This document shows, in pieces, positions 51,884 through 61,340 of a stretch of 61,340 bases of DNA (position 1 is the stretch's first letter; each line of letters starts with the position of its first letter). Under the pieces are notes generated by a model. It worked only from the letters and a program-made list of their open reading frames with translations, had not been told where the DNA came from and made no database searches. The DNA comes from Planctomycetia bacterium (GTDB taxonomy: Bacteria > Planctomycetota > Planctomycetia > Gemmatales > Gemmataceae). Made by a program: the position numbers and the translations under genes. The stretch is taken from positions 1 through 61,340 of the forward strand of contig SYCV01000236.1 in the NCBI GenBank assembly GCA_005786805.1, given 5' to 3'.

Positions 51884-53728
51884 TTATTTAGTCATGGACC
51901 ACAAAACATTTGAAAATTCTCCTGAAGATGATTCCATTTCCTCCAGGCATTTTCGAATCAACTTCAGTGAGGGGTTATCCACCAACTGGCCTTGCCCATG
52001 TTTTTCTATCAATGGTGCCAGGGTCTTTATGGCATTACCATAAGATTTGGTTTCAAAATAATTCAGTGCTTTTTCATATATGATTTTATTTTCGTGCCAC
52101 TCGTTGTCTGATAATGAATGATTAAATTCAAAAATATCAATTGGCAAAGCCACACCGGGAAACCTTGCCAAACCCAGCCTGCGGGTTGGATAATGAGGGG
52201 GAAGTTTGGCCTGTGTAGCGGCACTGATGACAATTGGTATCCCAAGGATCTTGGTTGAGGATTCCAACCTGCTGGCAAGGTTGACCGTAAGTCCCATTGG
52301 GCCATACTTGAACTTTCTTTTGCTACCGGTGTTGCCCACCAATGCGATTCCCGTGTTGACTCCTATTCCCAAGCCAATCGGGAAATCTCCAAGCAAATGA
52401 CTCCACCTTTGACAAACCGCTGGGAAACCATCAAGCATTACAAGGGCCGCCTTGCATGCGCGTTCAACATGGTCAGGTTGTTGGATCGGGGCGTTCCACA
52501 TCGCCAGGATACCATCCCCCGCATAATCAACTATGACACCACCTTGAAGTTGAATCTGCTCACTGAGGTGCTCCATGATGTCTTGGAGAAGCATGCATAT
52601 ATCTGCTGGTTTGAGAATATTGGAAAGCGCGGTGAATCCCCTGAGGTCGGAAAACATCACTGTTATTTCCTGCTCTCTTCCGGAGAGCAAATCAGGGTTT
52701 CTATCCAACTCATTAGCCAATTCCGGGGAAAAGAATTGTTCAAATTGGGCCTTGGATTTAAGTGCCCTATCATGGACTATTCCCGCGCCAACGGTGTTCG
52801 CCAGCATTTGAACCAGTTGCGCATCCAAGCTGGTTATGCCTCCCTTGGAAATGATATTTCTACTACGGGCCCCGTATAGCGCCCCGATGATATTTCCACT
52901 GACATCCAGAATGGGAGAAATAACAGCAGCTTCAATATTTAACAATGATTGCCCTTTTTCATCCAGGTTGGACAGGTCCTGATAAAATGTTTTCCGACGG
53001 GCAACCACATTTTTCACAAGGGTGGTGCTGTATTGAACTGAAATATTTTCATTGGCGGTGTGACAACCGGAAATAACCCATTGGTCATTCATCAACAACA
53101 AGACCATGCCAATGTCAAGGTCTGCGATTTCAACAAGCTGCCTTGCAATCTGGTTGTTATAAGCCTCTCCCACGGAAAGCTCGGCCTGCAGTTGATTGAT
53201 CTTCTCCAATGACTTCAAAATCTTTCCTATGGCTGAAGAGGCATTTTGATTGTCAAAATTTACAGGATGCGATTGGGCATCAAGGAATTTGGAATTGGAT
53301 GGGAACTCGAAATTTATCGTTGGGACGGATGGTGGCTTAAGCTTTTCCGGTCTTTTGGGGGAATTAAAAACCGTGGTGTCCTTGTTTTCCTTGTTGAAAA
53401 AATCCTCGGGATTCCCATTGGATCCAAACTGGATGAATATACTTGTGGAACCTATGGTGAAATGATTAGGAGTGGAAAACTCAGCGGAAGTACCTGGAGC
53501 AAGTGTCTTTCCATCCTCAAATAAAATGAAATTCCCCGAGCTTATATTGCTAAGCAGGAAATTGTCGCCCACACCCGCCTCAATGCAAAAATGAGTCCTG
53601 GAAACCGATGGATCTTTTATGATCAGGGCATTTCCCACACCTGAAGGGGCCCTTCCTCCAAATAACTTGCCCTCAAAATGCTCATAAGAAAGATTCTGAC
53701 TGGCGTTTTTTATCTGGATTTTGAACAT
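51884..53728 (-). CDS. FHA-GAF-adenylate/guanylate cyclase
   Basis: A 614-aa soluble signalling protein. Residues about 1-105 are a FHA phosphothreonine-binding domain (KDPSVSRTHF with the conserved Arg-x-His). Residues about 180-330 look like a GAF sensor domain (VAEIADLDIGMVLL-like, DVSGNIIGALYGA). Residues about 355-545 are a class III nucleotide cyclase: metal Asp residues in MFSDLRGFT and VDYAGDGILAMW, and the transition-state Arg in NLASRLES. The output is therefore probably cAMP or cGMP. It suggests control by a Ser/Thr kinase, which planctomycetes have in number; none is in the window. Confidence 0.9.
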   Translation of the reverse strand: MFKIQIKNASQNLSYEHFEGKLFGGRAPSGVGNALIIKDPSVSRTHFCIEAGVGDNFLLSNISSGNFILFEDGKTLAPGTSAEFSTPNHFTIGSTSIFIQFGSNGNPEDFFNKENKDTTVFNSPKRPEKLKPPSVPTINFEFPSNSKFLDAQSHPVNFDNQNASSAIGKILKSLEKINQLQAELSVGEAYNNQIARQLVEIADLDIGMVLLLMNDQWVISGCHTANENISVQYSTTLVKNVVARRKTFYQDLSNLDEKGQSLLNIEAAVISPILDVSGNIIGALYGARSRNIISKGGITSLDAQLVQMLANTVGAGIVHDRALKSKAQFEQFFSPELANELDRNPDLLSGREQEITVMFSDLRGFTALSNILKPADICMLLQDIMEHLSEQIQLQGGVIVDYAGDGILAMWNAPIQQPDHVERACKAALVMLDGFPAVCQRWSHLLGDFPIGLGIGVNTGIALVGNTGSKRKFKYGPMGLTVNLASRLESSTKILGIPIVISAATQAKLPPHYPTRRLGLARFPGVALPIDIFEFNHSLSDNEWHENKIIYEKALNYFETKSYGNAIKTLAPLIEKHGQGQLVDNPSLKLIRKCLEEMESSSGEFSNVLWSMTK

Positions 53729-53770
53729 GTCGGAATCACTTTGAATTTTTAAAGGCCCGTGGGCTTTTTA

Positions 53771-54163
53771 TCAGGCAAGCGGGGTCCTGTGAAAATGCAC
53801 ATGCAACCACTTCCCATCCCTGCATTCCCATACCCTTGTTTCCGCTGATGCGACAGTTATTGGCGCGCCACTTGCATTTAATTTCTGCACCAGACGAACA
53901 TAGGCTATAACAGCCATGTCTCCCTTTTGATGCACGACCGGATGGCACATGGTCGTCTGAACCTTGGTCTTGGATGATCCCAAGTCAAAGTAATATTTGT
54001 GAAAATCCAGCCCCTCAACTACCTGGCCGGGCGCTTCGGGTTCAATCGCGGTTATCTTCGCATCACAAAGACTCTTGTAGGTTTTCCAATCAGCACCAGC
54101 GATACTATCCAACAGCTTCTGGTTCAATGAAATCAATTCTTCAGCGATTTTATTTTCGTTCAT
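53771..54163 (-). CDS. NTF2-like (CaMKII-association/SnoaL type) protein
   Basis: A 130-aa protein started at the ATG at 54163 (AAGGAG 8 nt upstream). It is a single cone-shaped NTF2-like domain: LLDSIAGADWKTYKSLCD, then VVEGLDFHKYYFD and WECRDGKWLHVHFHRTPL, the end block of CaMKII-association-type domains. Family members bind small ligands or multimerise; some are enzymes. It lies 29 bp downstream of the Mug-type gene on the same strand. The frame upstream of 54163 runs over the Mug-type gene and is not coding. Confidence 0.8.
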   Translation of the reverse strand: MNENKIAEELISLNQKLLDSIAGADWKTYKSLCDAKITAIEPEAPGQVVEGLDFHKYYFDLGSSKTKVQTTMCHPVVHQKGDMAVIAYVRLVQKLNASGAPITVASAETRVWECRDGKWLHVHFHRTPLA

Positions 54164-54192
54164 ATTGATACTCCTTGGGTTTAATCTTACAT

Positions 54193-54759
54193 CTATGAAC
54201 CAAAAACACCAGATTTTAATTGGGCAAATAACAACCCTAGATCCTTTATTTGAAAATGGGCATTTAGTCCACTTGGATTTGGCAGCACCCAAACCCTTGC
54301 TCCAGCGATTTTTTCAGTCTGCTCGCCAATTTTAGCCAGGGGCTTCCTGAATGCGGCTCGGTAGGTTGAAATACCCAGAATTGCAACAGCTTCCGGCTTG
54401 TACTTTGCGATTTTTTCAGCGAGCAATTGGGCCCCATTTTCAAGCTCCTCCTGATTGACCTCATCTGCGCGCGCAGTCGCCCTGTTCACAAGGTTTGTGA
54501 TACCGATCTTTTCATTGAGAAGAAGGTTTTGTTCAAAGGGGGAATAAAGCCTGGGAGTGAAACCTCCCGCAAAAAGCGCGGGCCAAAATCTGTTCCCGGG
54601 CCTGCCAAAATGTTTTTCTATAGCTGCGGTATACAATCCGGGATTAATTCCACAAAACAAAAGCTTGATACCCGGGGCTATCACATCGGAAATCCGCTTG
54701 TTGACGGAAAGGGCGATCTGTTCTTTGGTAGGTTTCCAAAATCCGTTTGGAATTGCCAT
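54193..54759 (-). CDS. mug: Mug-type G/U mismatch-specific DNA glycosylase
   Basis: A 188-aa uracil-DNA glycosylase of the Mug/TDG family, removing uracil or thymine opposite guanine. The catalytic-pocket motifs are FCGINPGLYTA near the N-terminus and LPNPSGLNAHF near the C-terminus; GRPGNRFWPAL lies between. I start at the ATG at 54759; an upstream TTG at 54780 overlaps the cheR stop and adds seven residues. It follows cheR closely and is probably in the same transcript, though it has no chemotaxis role. Confidence 0.9.
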   Translation of the reverse strand: MAIPNGFWKPTKEQIALSVNKRISDVIAPGIKLLFCGINPGLYTAAIEKHFGRPGNRFWPALFAGGFTPRLYSPFEQNLLLNEKIGITNLVNRATARADEVNQEELENGAQLLAEKIAKYKPEAVAILGISTYRAAFRKPLAKIGEQTEKIAGARVWVLPNPSGLNAHFQIKDLGLLFAQLKSGVFGS

Positions 54760-54776
54760 TGCTCTCAACCTGTTGT

Positions 54777-55622
54777 TCAAGGAAGTGGTGCCGGGGAGAA
54801 ATAATCAGTTCCCCCAACTGGAAGATTAAACATGGTTGTTTTACCCAGGATGGATTCAGATTCACCCAAAATCAGGCAGCCATTTTCCTTGATCACCCCG
54901 CGAAGTTTCTGAAATATGCCTGTCACGACCTCGGGAGCAAAATAAATCAGGGCATTGCGAATCAAAATAATATCAAAAGGACCTCCAAGGGAATAAAACC
55001 CATCCAGCAAATTCACCTGTTGAAAATTGACTTTCGCTCGTAATCGTGAATCAACCTGGTATTGGCCATCAGCGGTCTCGGAAAAATATTTCTCCTTGAG
55101 CGGGGTTGGTAATCCACGGATTGTTTCAAATCTTGAATACATCCCGCTTTTAGCCTTGGCCAACGCATTCTCAGAAACATCCGTGGCCAGAAAGGATATG
55201 TTCCAATGTTCAAGTTCCGGAAAATCCTCAAGCAACATCATGACGATGGAATATGGTTCCTGCCCGGTGGAACAACAAGCGGACCATATTTTAATGGTGT
55301 GAGAATAAACATTTTCCCGGATCAACCTTGGAATTATATTTTTCCTCAGATTATCAAAGACCCTGGGTGCCCGGAAAAAACTGGTCTCCTGGATGGTCAT
55401 TTGCTCAACAATCATGTTTCCGATGGGAGAATATGGATTAGACTTGATTTCATTGGCGAGCAGGTTGATATTTGCAAAATTCAAGGTTTCACAAAGTGGA
55501 TTCAGTCTGTTTTCAAGCAAATATTCCTTTCCTTCGCCCAGTTCATGCCCAAGCTTGATTTTCAAAAAATCAACAAAAACACGGTAACTATCCCTTGTTA
55601 TGGAAACACTGTCAGATTGCAT
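54777..55622 (-). CDS. cheR: Chemotaxis protein methyltransferase CheR
   Basis: A 281-aa SAM-dependent methyltransferase that methylates glutamates of chemoreceptors. The N-terminal helical domain and the SAM-binding W-S-A-C-C-S-T-G-Q-E-P-Y motif are present; the first Gly of the usual S-A-G-C-S is Cys here, which is a variant worth noting. The NALIYFAPEVVTGIFQKL block and the final GGTDYFSPAPLP follow. It lies 31 bp downstream of cheB in the chemosensory operon. Confidence 0.95.
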   Translation of the reverse strand: MQSDSVSITRDSYRVFVDFLKIKLGHELGEGKEYLLENRLNPLCETLNFANINLLANEIKSNPYSPIGNMIVEQMTIQETSFFRAPRVFDNLRKNIIPRLIRENVYSHTIKIWSACCSTGQEPYSIVMMLLEDFPELEHWNISFLATDVSENALAKAKSGMYSRFETIRGLPTPLKEKYFSETADGQYQVDSRLRAKVNFQQVNLLDGFYSLGGPFDIILIRNALIYFAPEVVTGIFQKLRGVIKENGCLILGESESILGKTTMFNLPVGGTDYFSPAPLP

Positions 55623-55653
55623 TCAATTGTCCGGATAAATAAAAATAAATGAA

Positions 55654-56709
55654 TTATTTAATGTTCAATCGCATCATGATCGCGGAGGGAAGGTCATGAA
55701 TGGAGAGAGCCTCATCGGCCAAACCTTCCCTGAAAATAGTGCCAGGCATACCCCAAACAACACTTGTGGCCTGATCTTGAACGATTATTCTTCCACCAGC
55801 TTCATGGACCGCCTTGCAACCCTGCAGGCCATCCTGCCCCATGCCGGTCAAAATCACAACCAGAACAGACGAGCCATAAACCTTTGATGCGGACCTTAAC
55901 ATCGGGTCAACCGCGGGCCTGCAATAATTCTCAGGGGGAGTCTGGGTTAAACTCACGCAATTACCAGCAGTGGATTCCTTGACAATCATATGGTAATCAC
56001 CCGGTGCGAGTAAAAATCTCCCGGGCACCAGTTTATCTCCCTCAGATGCCTCGATCACGGAATGACGAGTCTGGCTGTTTAGATGATCAGCAAGGCTTTT
56101 TGTGAAATCCGGGGGCATATGCTGCGTGATAATCGCAGGAATTGGAAGAGGAGCGGGCAAAGCCAGTAATAATGTTTTCAAGGCATCAGGGCCACCCGCG
56201 GATACACCTATTGCAAGGAGTTTTGGTGGAGACAACTTTGATAAATCCCTGTTTTCTTTCTTCAAAACGGGAGGTAATTTGAACAATCCACTGGTTGACT
56301 GGTTCTTTTTAAAAATCGCCTTTATACGGGGAAGCAGTTCTTTTTTCAAAAGCTCAATGGTTTCCTCCGCAGATCCGGTGGAGGGCTTGCAATAATAATC
56401 GTCCGCACCCAGAGAAATTGCATCCAATGTGATTAAGCTCCCCTTTTGAACCAGGGAGCTGAACATGATTATGGGTAATTCTGGGTTCTTGGCCTTAAGT
56501 TCAGCCAGGACTTCAAGCCCGTTCATTTTTGGCATATCCACATCAAGGATCACCAGATCGGGCTTTAATTTCAAACCAAGATCAACTCCCTCCCGGCCAT
56601 CAGAAGCTGAACCCACAACATTAATTTCTGGATCAGATGAGAGAACCGTTTTCAATGTTCTCCGCACGACTGAGGAATCATCAACTATAAGGACATTAAT
56701 CACAGCCAT
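55654..56709 (-). CDS. cheB: Chemotaxis response regulator protein-glutamate methylesterase CheB
   Basis: A 351-aa receiver-methylesterase fusion. The receiver has Asp56 (VILDVDMP) and the acidic pair in IVDDSS. The methylesterase domain has the catalytic Ser in GVSAGGPD, His in ITQHMPP and Asp in GMGQDGLQG. It removes methyl groups added by CheR, the reverse arm of adaptation. GGAATA precedes the ATG. It is 112 bp downstream of the receptor gene and 31 bp upstream of cheR. Confidence 0.97.
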   Translation of the reverse strand: MAVINVLIVDDSSVVRRTLKTVLSSDPEINVVGSASDGREGVDLGLKLKPDLVILDVDMPKMNGLEVLAELKAKNPELPIIMFSSLVQKGSLITLDAISLGADDYYCKPSTGSAEETIELLKKELLPRIKAIFKKNQSTSGLFKLPPVLKKENRDLSKLSPPKLLAIGVSAGGPDALKTLLLALPAPLPIPAIITQHMPPDFTKSLADHLNSQTRHSVIEASEGDKLVPGRFLLAPGDYHMIVKESTAGNCVSLTQTPPENYCRPAVDPMLRSASKVYGSSVLVVILTGMGQDGLQGCKAVHEAGGRIIVQDQATSVVWGMPGTIFREGLADEALSIHDLPSAIMMRLNIK

Positions 56710-56821
56710 AAATTATTCCATCACTGATTCAGGAAATAATCCCAAGAAGAAATTATATGACTGATCATTGCAATCATCCAAAAATTCATCAATCCTTTAT
56801 AATGATAAAACCTTTTGGAAT

Positions 56822-58822
56822 TTAAGCTCCTTTTATTTGAAAAGTTTTCACCAACTGTTCCAGTTCTGATGCCATTGAATCCAATCCGAGGGCGGCCTTC
56901 TCCAGATCAGTCGCACCCTTGGAAGTGCTTTGGGCTGCTTCAGCCAATCCGGTGATATTTTTTGCAATCTCGGAACTTCCCGTCGCTGCATCCGCCACAT
57001 TCTTGGTGATTTCACGCGTTGTCGCAGCCTGCTCCTCCACTGCTCCTGCTATGGTATTTTGGATCTCATGGATTTTTGTGATGATATTGCGGGTCTTTTC
57101 ATTCGAAGCCACCGCCTCCCTGGTGTCAGATTGAATCCCCTCAATCTTGGTGCGGATATCCTCAGTTGCCTTGGATGTTTCCTTCGCCAATTCCTTGACC
57201 TCGCTGGCCACCACCGCAAATCCTTTTCCAAACTCTCCCGCCCTCGCAGCCTCAATACTAGCGTTCAATGCAAGCAGGTTAGTCTGCTCGGCTATCGAGG
57301 TGATCACCTTGATCACATTACCAATGATGTTGCTGTTTTCCCCAAGGCGCAGAACCGCTTTGTTTCCAATATCCGCGATGCTCACAGCCTCATTTGCAAC
57401 CTGCGCGGCCTGCTGGGCCTGCCTTGCTATTTCCCTGATGGTTGCACCCATTTCCTCCGCTGCGGATGCCACGGTTCTTATGTTCACGCTAACCTCCTCG
57501 GCAGCACTTGCGATGGCATTGGCCTGTGCGGAGGTTTCTGTCGCATTAGCAACCATGCTTCTGCTTACCTGTCTTTGATTGGATGAGGAATGGATCAACT
57601 TCTGGGCGTTTCCTGAAATCAAAACAATCGCGCTATTCATTCCGGAAATAGCCTTGGAAAGTGAAAGAGACATGCTTCCCAATTCACCCTGCCCCTTGAT
57701 CTCAACCACGGAGGCAAGATCGCCCTTGGCCAGTTTTTCAAGGCGTTCACTGCTGCTTCGGATCGGCACGGTGATTCCCTTCCCTATGTACCACACAAGA
57801 AGGAAAGACAATGAAAGTGCGAGCGCAGACAACAACAGGGAGTAAAGCCTGTCGTTTTTGAATTTATTTATCCTTTTATCAAGCAGGACTTCAAGTTCAC
57901 TTGAGCAAACATCCCATAATCCAAATGAATCCTCCAGTGCTTCATTTCCGGCCTGAATCACCTGGGGGTTCACCATTGATAAATTGGCATCCTTGAGGAT
58001 TCCAAGTAGCTTGATGAAGTTATCTCCGGACTTTTTGAATTTTTCCATGGGACCGGGAATGTTTTTATGAAGTGACTCTGATTTGCCGTAAAAATTATTA
58101 TCCTCATTCATCGCGGTCTCAAGGCTCGACATGACCCTGTCGAGGTCATTTTGCTGGAACAAGGTGATTTGAGCAGCCATGGCTAGTTTGTCATCCTGGT
58201 TTTTACCAGCGTTTTTCACCATGGAATTATAAATCGAGATCAATGTGGAAATTCGTTCCTGCGCCTGGGGCAAAGCCACAAGGCTCACATCAACCATGTA
58301 AAAGGAATCCAAGTCGGGGTCCAAGATAAGATTGGAAGTATCCCCAAGATGCGTGATCATCAATCGAATAATCTTGATGAGATTGTCATGCTCGGCCTTG
58401 CAGGCATCAGGAGTCATGGTTTGCCATGATTTACGGAACTGGTCCCATTTCCTTGCGAAGTTATCAATGTTGGCTTCCTCCCTTTTTCTTTTAGCAAGCC
58501 CTTCAACTGTAAAATCCAATGAAGCGCCAAAAGCCTTTCCATTCCCTTCAAGTGCGCGAACACCCGAATCAAGCAAGGTTTCTTCCTTCGAGGTGGTCGT
58601 AATGGCGGTATTGTCACCGCCCAAGACGACAAGTGCCGCATTTTTATGGTTGATTAGGGACCGTAGTATTTTTTCCAGGGGCCTCTGGAAGTTATTACCC
58701 TGTTTCTCAAGCGCTGCAAAGTCTATACGATCCTGTATTCCATCAATCGTGAAATAAAGCAGCACAGAGATAGGCAGTAAAAAACTACCGGAAATTATTA
58801 GAAGCCTTTGCAGAATACTCAT
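56822..58822 (-). CDS. Methyl-accepting chemotaxis protein
   Basis: A 666-aa receptor. A membrane helix near residues 5-27 precedes a large, mostly helical extracytoplasmic domain of about 300 residues ([32 protein letters not shown]). A second helix ([20 protein letters not shown] near 338-358) leads to a HAMP domain and a signalling domain with the hairpin tip [20 protein letters not shown]. Helical symmetric methylation stretches flank the tip. The start overlaps the cheW stop (ATGA) and has GAGGT upstream. The ligand is unknown; the helical sensor resembles HBM/four-helix types. Confidence 0.95.
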   Translation of the reverse strand: MSILQRLLIISGSFLLPISVLLYFTIDGIQDRIDFAALEKQGNNFQRPLEKILRSLINHKNAALVVLGGDNTAITTTSKEETLLDSGVRALEGNGKAFGASLDFTVEGLAKRKREEANIDNFARKWDQFRKSWQTMTPDACKAEHDNLIKIIRLMITHLGDTSNLILDPDLDSFYMVDVSLVALPQAQERISTLISIYNSMVKNAGKNQDDKLAMAAQITLFQQNDLDRVMSSLETAMNEDNNFYGKSESLHKNIPGPMEKFKKSGDNFIKLLGILKDANLSMVNPQVIQAGNEALEDSFGLWDVCSSELEVLLDKRINKFKNDRLYSLLLSALALSLSFLLVWYIGKGITVPIRSSSERLEKLAKGDLASVVEIKGQGELGSMSLSLSKAISGMNSAIVLISGNAQKLIHSSSNQRQVSRSMVANATETSAQANAIASAAEEVSVNIRTVASAAEEMGATIREIARQAQQAAQVANEAVSIADIGNKAVLRLGENSNIIGNVIKVITSIAEQTNLLALNASIEAARAGEFGKGFAVVASEVKELAKETSKATEDIRTKIEGIQSDTREAVASNEKTRNIITKIHEIQNTIAGAVEEQAATTREITKNVADAATGSSEIAKNITGLAEAAQSTSKGATDLEKAALGLDSMASELEQLVKTFQIKGA

Positions 58823-59283
58823 GATAAAACCTCACTTTGTTTTTCTTTGATAGCCATGGACTTATCTTCAAGAATTTGCCCGATATCCAAAACATGCAAT
58901 AATTTGGCCCCAAGCCGGTAAGTTCCACTGATAAGACGCCTGGTCTCGCCAGGTAGTGTTTCAGGAGGAATTTCAAAATCAAGCTGATGAACTTCCACGA
59001 CATCAGCGACAGAATCAACCTGCAGGCTGTAAAATTCATCCACGCGTTTAAGCACGATATTCATGCATTTGGAAGTATCCAGAAGCGGCAACCCGAGTAA
59101 TTGGCGCATGTTGATCGCCAGCACTATGTTTCCGCGCAGGTTAATAAGCCCATTGAAAGCGATGGATGCAAGAGGAACCCTGGTAACTTCCAATGGCTTG
59201 AGAATTTCCTGCACATCCTCGATGAGGATGCCGAATAATTTTCCACCAATCAGAAAAGTCGCGTAGGAAAGTTCCTGGCTCAA
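58819..59283 (-). CDS. cheW: Chemotaxis coupling protein CheW
   Basis: A 154-aa SH3-like coupling protein linking receptor and CheA. The family start [19 protein letters not shown], the [20 protein letters not shown] block and the C-terminal [10 protein letters not shown] segment are present. It starts with TTG, with GGAGG 7 nt upstream; the codon overlaps the cheA stop (TTGA), so it is translated by coupling. It overlaps the receptor gene by 4 bp as well. Confidence 0.95.
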   Translation of the reverse strand: MSQELSYATFLIGGKLFGILIEDVQEILKPLEVTRVPLASIAFNGLINLRGNIVLAINMRQLLGLPLLDTSKCMNIVLKRVDEFYSLQVDSVADVVEVHQLDFEIPPETLPGETRRLISGTYRLGAKLLHVLDIGQILEDKSMAIKEKQSEVLS

Positions 59284-61340
59284 GACAAGACCTCCACCTT
59301 TTTGACAATCCGGGCAAGTAAAACGCCCAGGTCGATGAACTCGGTTATTTTCCCACTGACAACACCCGTTTTCTTTATTCCCATACCGGTGCTTTCACCA
59401 TTCACAGTGATGGATTCATAAACTGTGTCGAGAATCTTCTCGACCGCCAGGCCGACATTTTTTCCGCCAAAATTGTGGACAACCACGGGAATTTTCCCCG
59501 ACTTGCCTGCGATTCCCACTTGGCCTTTCATGCCAAGCAGTTCACCCAGTCTGTAAACAGGCAATATGCCATCCCGGTATTGGACCAGATAAATTCCGCT
59601 GGTTTTTTCAAGCTGGGACTCACGGAATTCCTCCAACCTGACAACCTGTTCAAGGGCGATTGCAATCTGGCTTTCACCGCCGGCACTCACCAACAACAGT
59701 CCCTCACCGGTCGAATCCTTTTGGATCATTTCATCTCTTTGCGATGAAATTTCCTTTATTCCGAGATTTCGAATCTTGGGAATCACTTTACCCAGCCTTG
59801 CAACTCCGGAAACATCAAGAATAAGCTGCACCATCCCATCGCCCATGATGGTCACGCCTGCAAAACATCCAACACCTTTCAACATGGATGGAAGAGGTTT
59901 CACCACGATTTCGTTGGTATCCCTGACTGAATCAACCAACAGGCCAAATTGCCTGTCCTCCGCCTGTAAAATCACAATATGGTTGGGCTTGTCCTGGTCA
60001 TCTGGTCGCTTGAATTGCAGGAAATCTGAAAGATCCACCAATGGTATGAGCTTACCCCGAAACCTGAAAACAGGGGTTTCATGGACATATTCAACACCCT
60101 CGGATTTACCATCGTCCTTCAATCTGAGAAGTTCCGTGATGTGAGTCTGGGGTATTGCAAAGCTTTGGCCGGCAGCGGTTATGCTGAGAGCCTTGATAAT
60201 TGCAAGTGTGAGGGGAATACGGAGGTGAATCGTGGTACCCTTGTTCAACTCGCTCTGGATATCAATCATGCCACCAATTTTCTCGATGTTGTTTTTCACA
60301 ACATCCATTCCGACGCCCCTGCCTGAAACGCTGGTGACTTTTTCCGCGGTTGAAAATCCGGGAAGAAAAATCAACTGGAGCACTGAGTTGTCGCCCATCT
60401 GGGAAAGTTGATCCGAGGATAGCAACTGCTTTTCAAGGGCCTTGGCCTTGACCCGGTTAAGATCAATACCCTTGCCATCATCGGAAATCACGATATTGAC
60501 ACGCCCGCTCTCATGGTAGGCGCGTAGCAACAAGGTTCCCTCAGGTTTTTTATTGGCTCTTATCCTGGCATCAGGGGATTCAATTCCATGATCAATCGAA
60601 TTACGCACCAAGTGCGTCAAAGGATCCTTGATGGCTTCAATCAAGGTTTTATCAAGCTCGGTATCCGCCCCCTGCATAAGAAGGTTGATCTGCTTGCCCA
60701 ACTTGAAGGCGACCTCCCGTACCATGCGAGGAAATTTATTCCACACATTCGATATTGGCTGCATCCTGGTCTTCATCAATGCTTCCTGCAACTCGGATGT
60801 CACCAGGTTGAACTGCCTGGATGCAACCTGCAGCATGGAATCATTCAGCCTGTTTGAACATTGAAGCAACTGGTTTCGGGAAAGGACCAATTCGCTTGCG
60901 AGAGACATCATTTTGTCCAGTATTTCAACTGGAATCCGCACGGAGGAATCTGCCAACACAGAACCCATATCACGGTAGGATTCCTCTGGTTTATCACCCG
61001 AATTTAACACCACGGATAATGGCTTTTCAGCAACCACAGGTTCAGTAGGCTTGGTTTTATTTGTCATGCTTTCCGGATTAGAAAATGACTCCGGAGTTTC
61101 CCTGGAAAAAACAAGAGTTGTCGGAATTACCGCTGCTTGACTCGGCTTGACCTCGGAAACCGGTGCTTTTGTCTCAGGCGTGTCGCCAGTCTTACCCATG
61201 GGATTGGCGCAATCATTAAGCGATCGAATGATCGAGTCTGAATCAGAATCTCCCTCGCCCCGCTTGGACTCAAGGCTTTCAAGAATCAACCTTGTTCCAT
61301 CCACCGCTCCCAACAATGCTGTTGTTATACCGGCGGTAAC
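59280..61340 (-). CDS. cheA: Chemotaxis histidine kinase CheA, 5' end beyond window
   Basis: The reverse frame runs from the stop at 59280 to the window edge without a start, so the N-terminus is missing. The first visible residues (LLGAVDGTRLILESLES) look like the last helix of the Hpt/P1 domain, so the phosphoaccepting His lies outside. A Pro/Glu/Thr-rich linker follows, then the dimerisation domain (VRIPVEILDKMMSLASELVL), the ATPase domain (NSIDHGIE, SDDGKGIDL, VSGRGVGMDVV), and two CheW-like regions in tandem (from about ALSITAAGQSFAIP and again from LLLVSAGGESQIAI). Tandem CheW-like domains are unusual in classical CheA and suggest an alternative-function chemosensory system. Confidence 0.93.
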   Translation of the reverse strand, partial: VTAGITTALLGAVDGTRLILESLESKRGEGDSDSDSIIRSLNDCANPMGKTGDTPETKAPVSEVKPSQAAVIPTTLVFSRETPESFSNPESMTNKTKPTEPVVAEKPLSVVLNSGDKPEESYRDMGSVLADSSVRIPVEILDKMMSLASELVLSRNQLLQCSNRLNDSMLQVASRQFNLVTSELQEALMKTRMQPISNVWNKFPRMVREVAFKLGKQINLLMQGADTELDKTLIEAIKDPLTHLVRNSIDHGIESPDARIRANKKPEGTLLLRAYHESGRVNIVISDDGKGIDLNRVKAKALEKQLLSSDQLSQMGDNSVLQLIFLPGFSTAEKVTSVSGRGVGMDVVKNNIEKIGGMIDIQSELNKGTTIHLRIPLTLAIIKALSITAAGQSFAIPQTHITELLRLKDDGKSEGVEYVHETPVFRFRGKLIPLVDLSDFLQFKRPDDQDKPNHIVILQAEDRQFGLLVDSVRDTNEIVVKPLPSMLKGVGCFAGVTIMGDGMVQLILDVSGVARLGKVIPKIRNLGIKEISSQRDEMIQKDSTGEGLLLVSAGGESQIAIALEQVVRLEEFRESQLEKTSGIYLVQYRDGILPVYRLGELLGMKGQVGIAGKSGKIPVVVHNFGGKNVGLAVEKILDTVYESITVNGESTGMGIKKTGVVSGKITEFIDLGVLLARIVKKVEVLS

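Noticed and set aside
1-61340. tRNA, rRNA, CRISPR, insertion sequences, integrases or phage genes
   Set aside because: I looked on both strands and saw no cloverleaf, repeat-spacer series, transposase or integrase signature; faint RNAs could be missed by eye.

Overview
The window looks like a chromosomal segment of a planctomycete, most probably from the Gemmataceae side of the phylum. The markers are an N-terminal LEDRSVPA-type motif on a large secreted protein, a DUF1571 lipoprotein, pre-peptidase-C (PPC) repeat proteins, secreted sulfatase and isochorismatase-type hydrolases, many multihaem c-type cytochromes and several small orphan membrane proteins. Base composition is moderate (mid-40s percent GC by eye). 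I found no rRNA, tRNA, CRISPR array, insertion sequence or phage gene, so this reads as resident chromosome.

Layout. 1-5.0 kb: the 5' part of a PPC-repeat secreted protein, then a pair of paralogous pentahaem cytochromes. 5-11.9 kb: a leftward cluster of secreted proteins (amidotransferase-like, sulfatase, an unrecognised duplicated protein, isochorismatase-like hydrolase, zincin fused to a thioredoxin-like fold). 12-18.2 kb: a decahaem cytochrome with a C-terminal LVIVD propeller, just downstream of a predicted outer-membrane beta-barrel; together they look like a trans-outer-membrane electron conduit. 18.5-21.1 kb: a divergent secreted protein with RTX-like repeats and two GlcG/HbpS-like domains. 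21-24 kb: rpiB, a low-molecular-weight phosphatase and mnmA. 24-28.7 kb: a glycogen operon (glgA, GH57 hydrolase, GalT-like enzyme). 28.7-35.5 kb: small membrane protein, a long AT-rich gap with an 81-aa orphan, NicO-type metal transporter, prenyltransferase-like protein, orphan groES, single-domain response regulator and DUF1571 lipoprotein.

35.5-39.5 kb holds a lysine-degradation module: class III aminotransferase and ALDH7-type dehydrogenase, overlapping by 11 bp, divergent from a DUF1338 (2-oxoadipate dioxygenase, HglS-type) gene. 39.5-40.3 kb holds a Rieske ferredoxin followed by an ArsC-family thioredoxin-fold gene. In that gene an in-frame TGA occupies the first position of the CxxC redox motif and is followed by a correctly spaced bacterial SECIS-type hairpin. 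A plain ORF caller truncates it; I annotate it as a 115-aa selenoprotein, the strongest hidden feature of the window.

40.4-45.1 kb carries CYTH, panC, mgtE, DUF2203 and a site-2 protease. 45.2-48.9 kb carries an Mla-type lipid transporter (permease, ATPase, MCE protein) facing a LolA-like secreted protein. 49-54 kb carries a TIM-barrel isomerase, a TolC-like lipoprotein, an FHA-GAF-adenylate cyclase, an NTF2-like protein and a Mug-type glycosylase. 54.8-61.3 kb is a leftward chemosensory operon cheA(partial)-cheW-mcp-cheB-cheR; cheA/cheW and cheW/mcp overlap by 4 nt.
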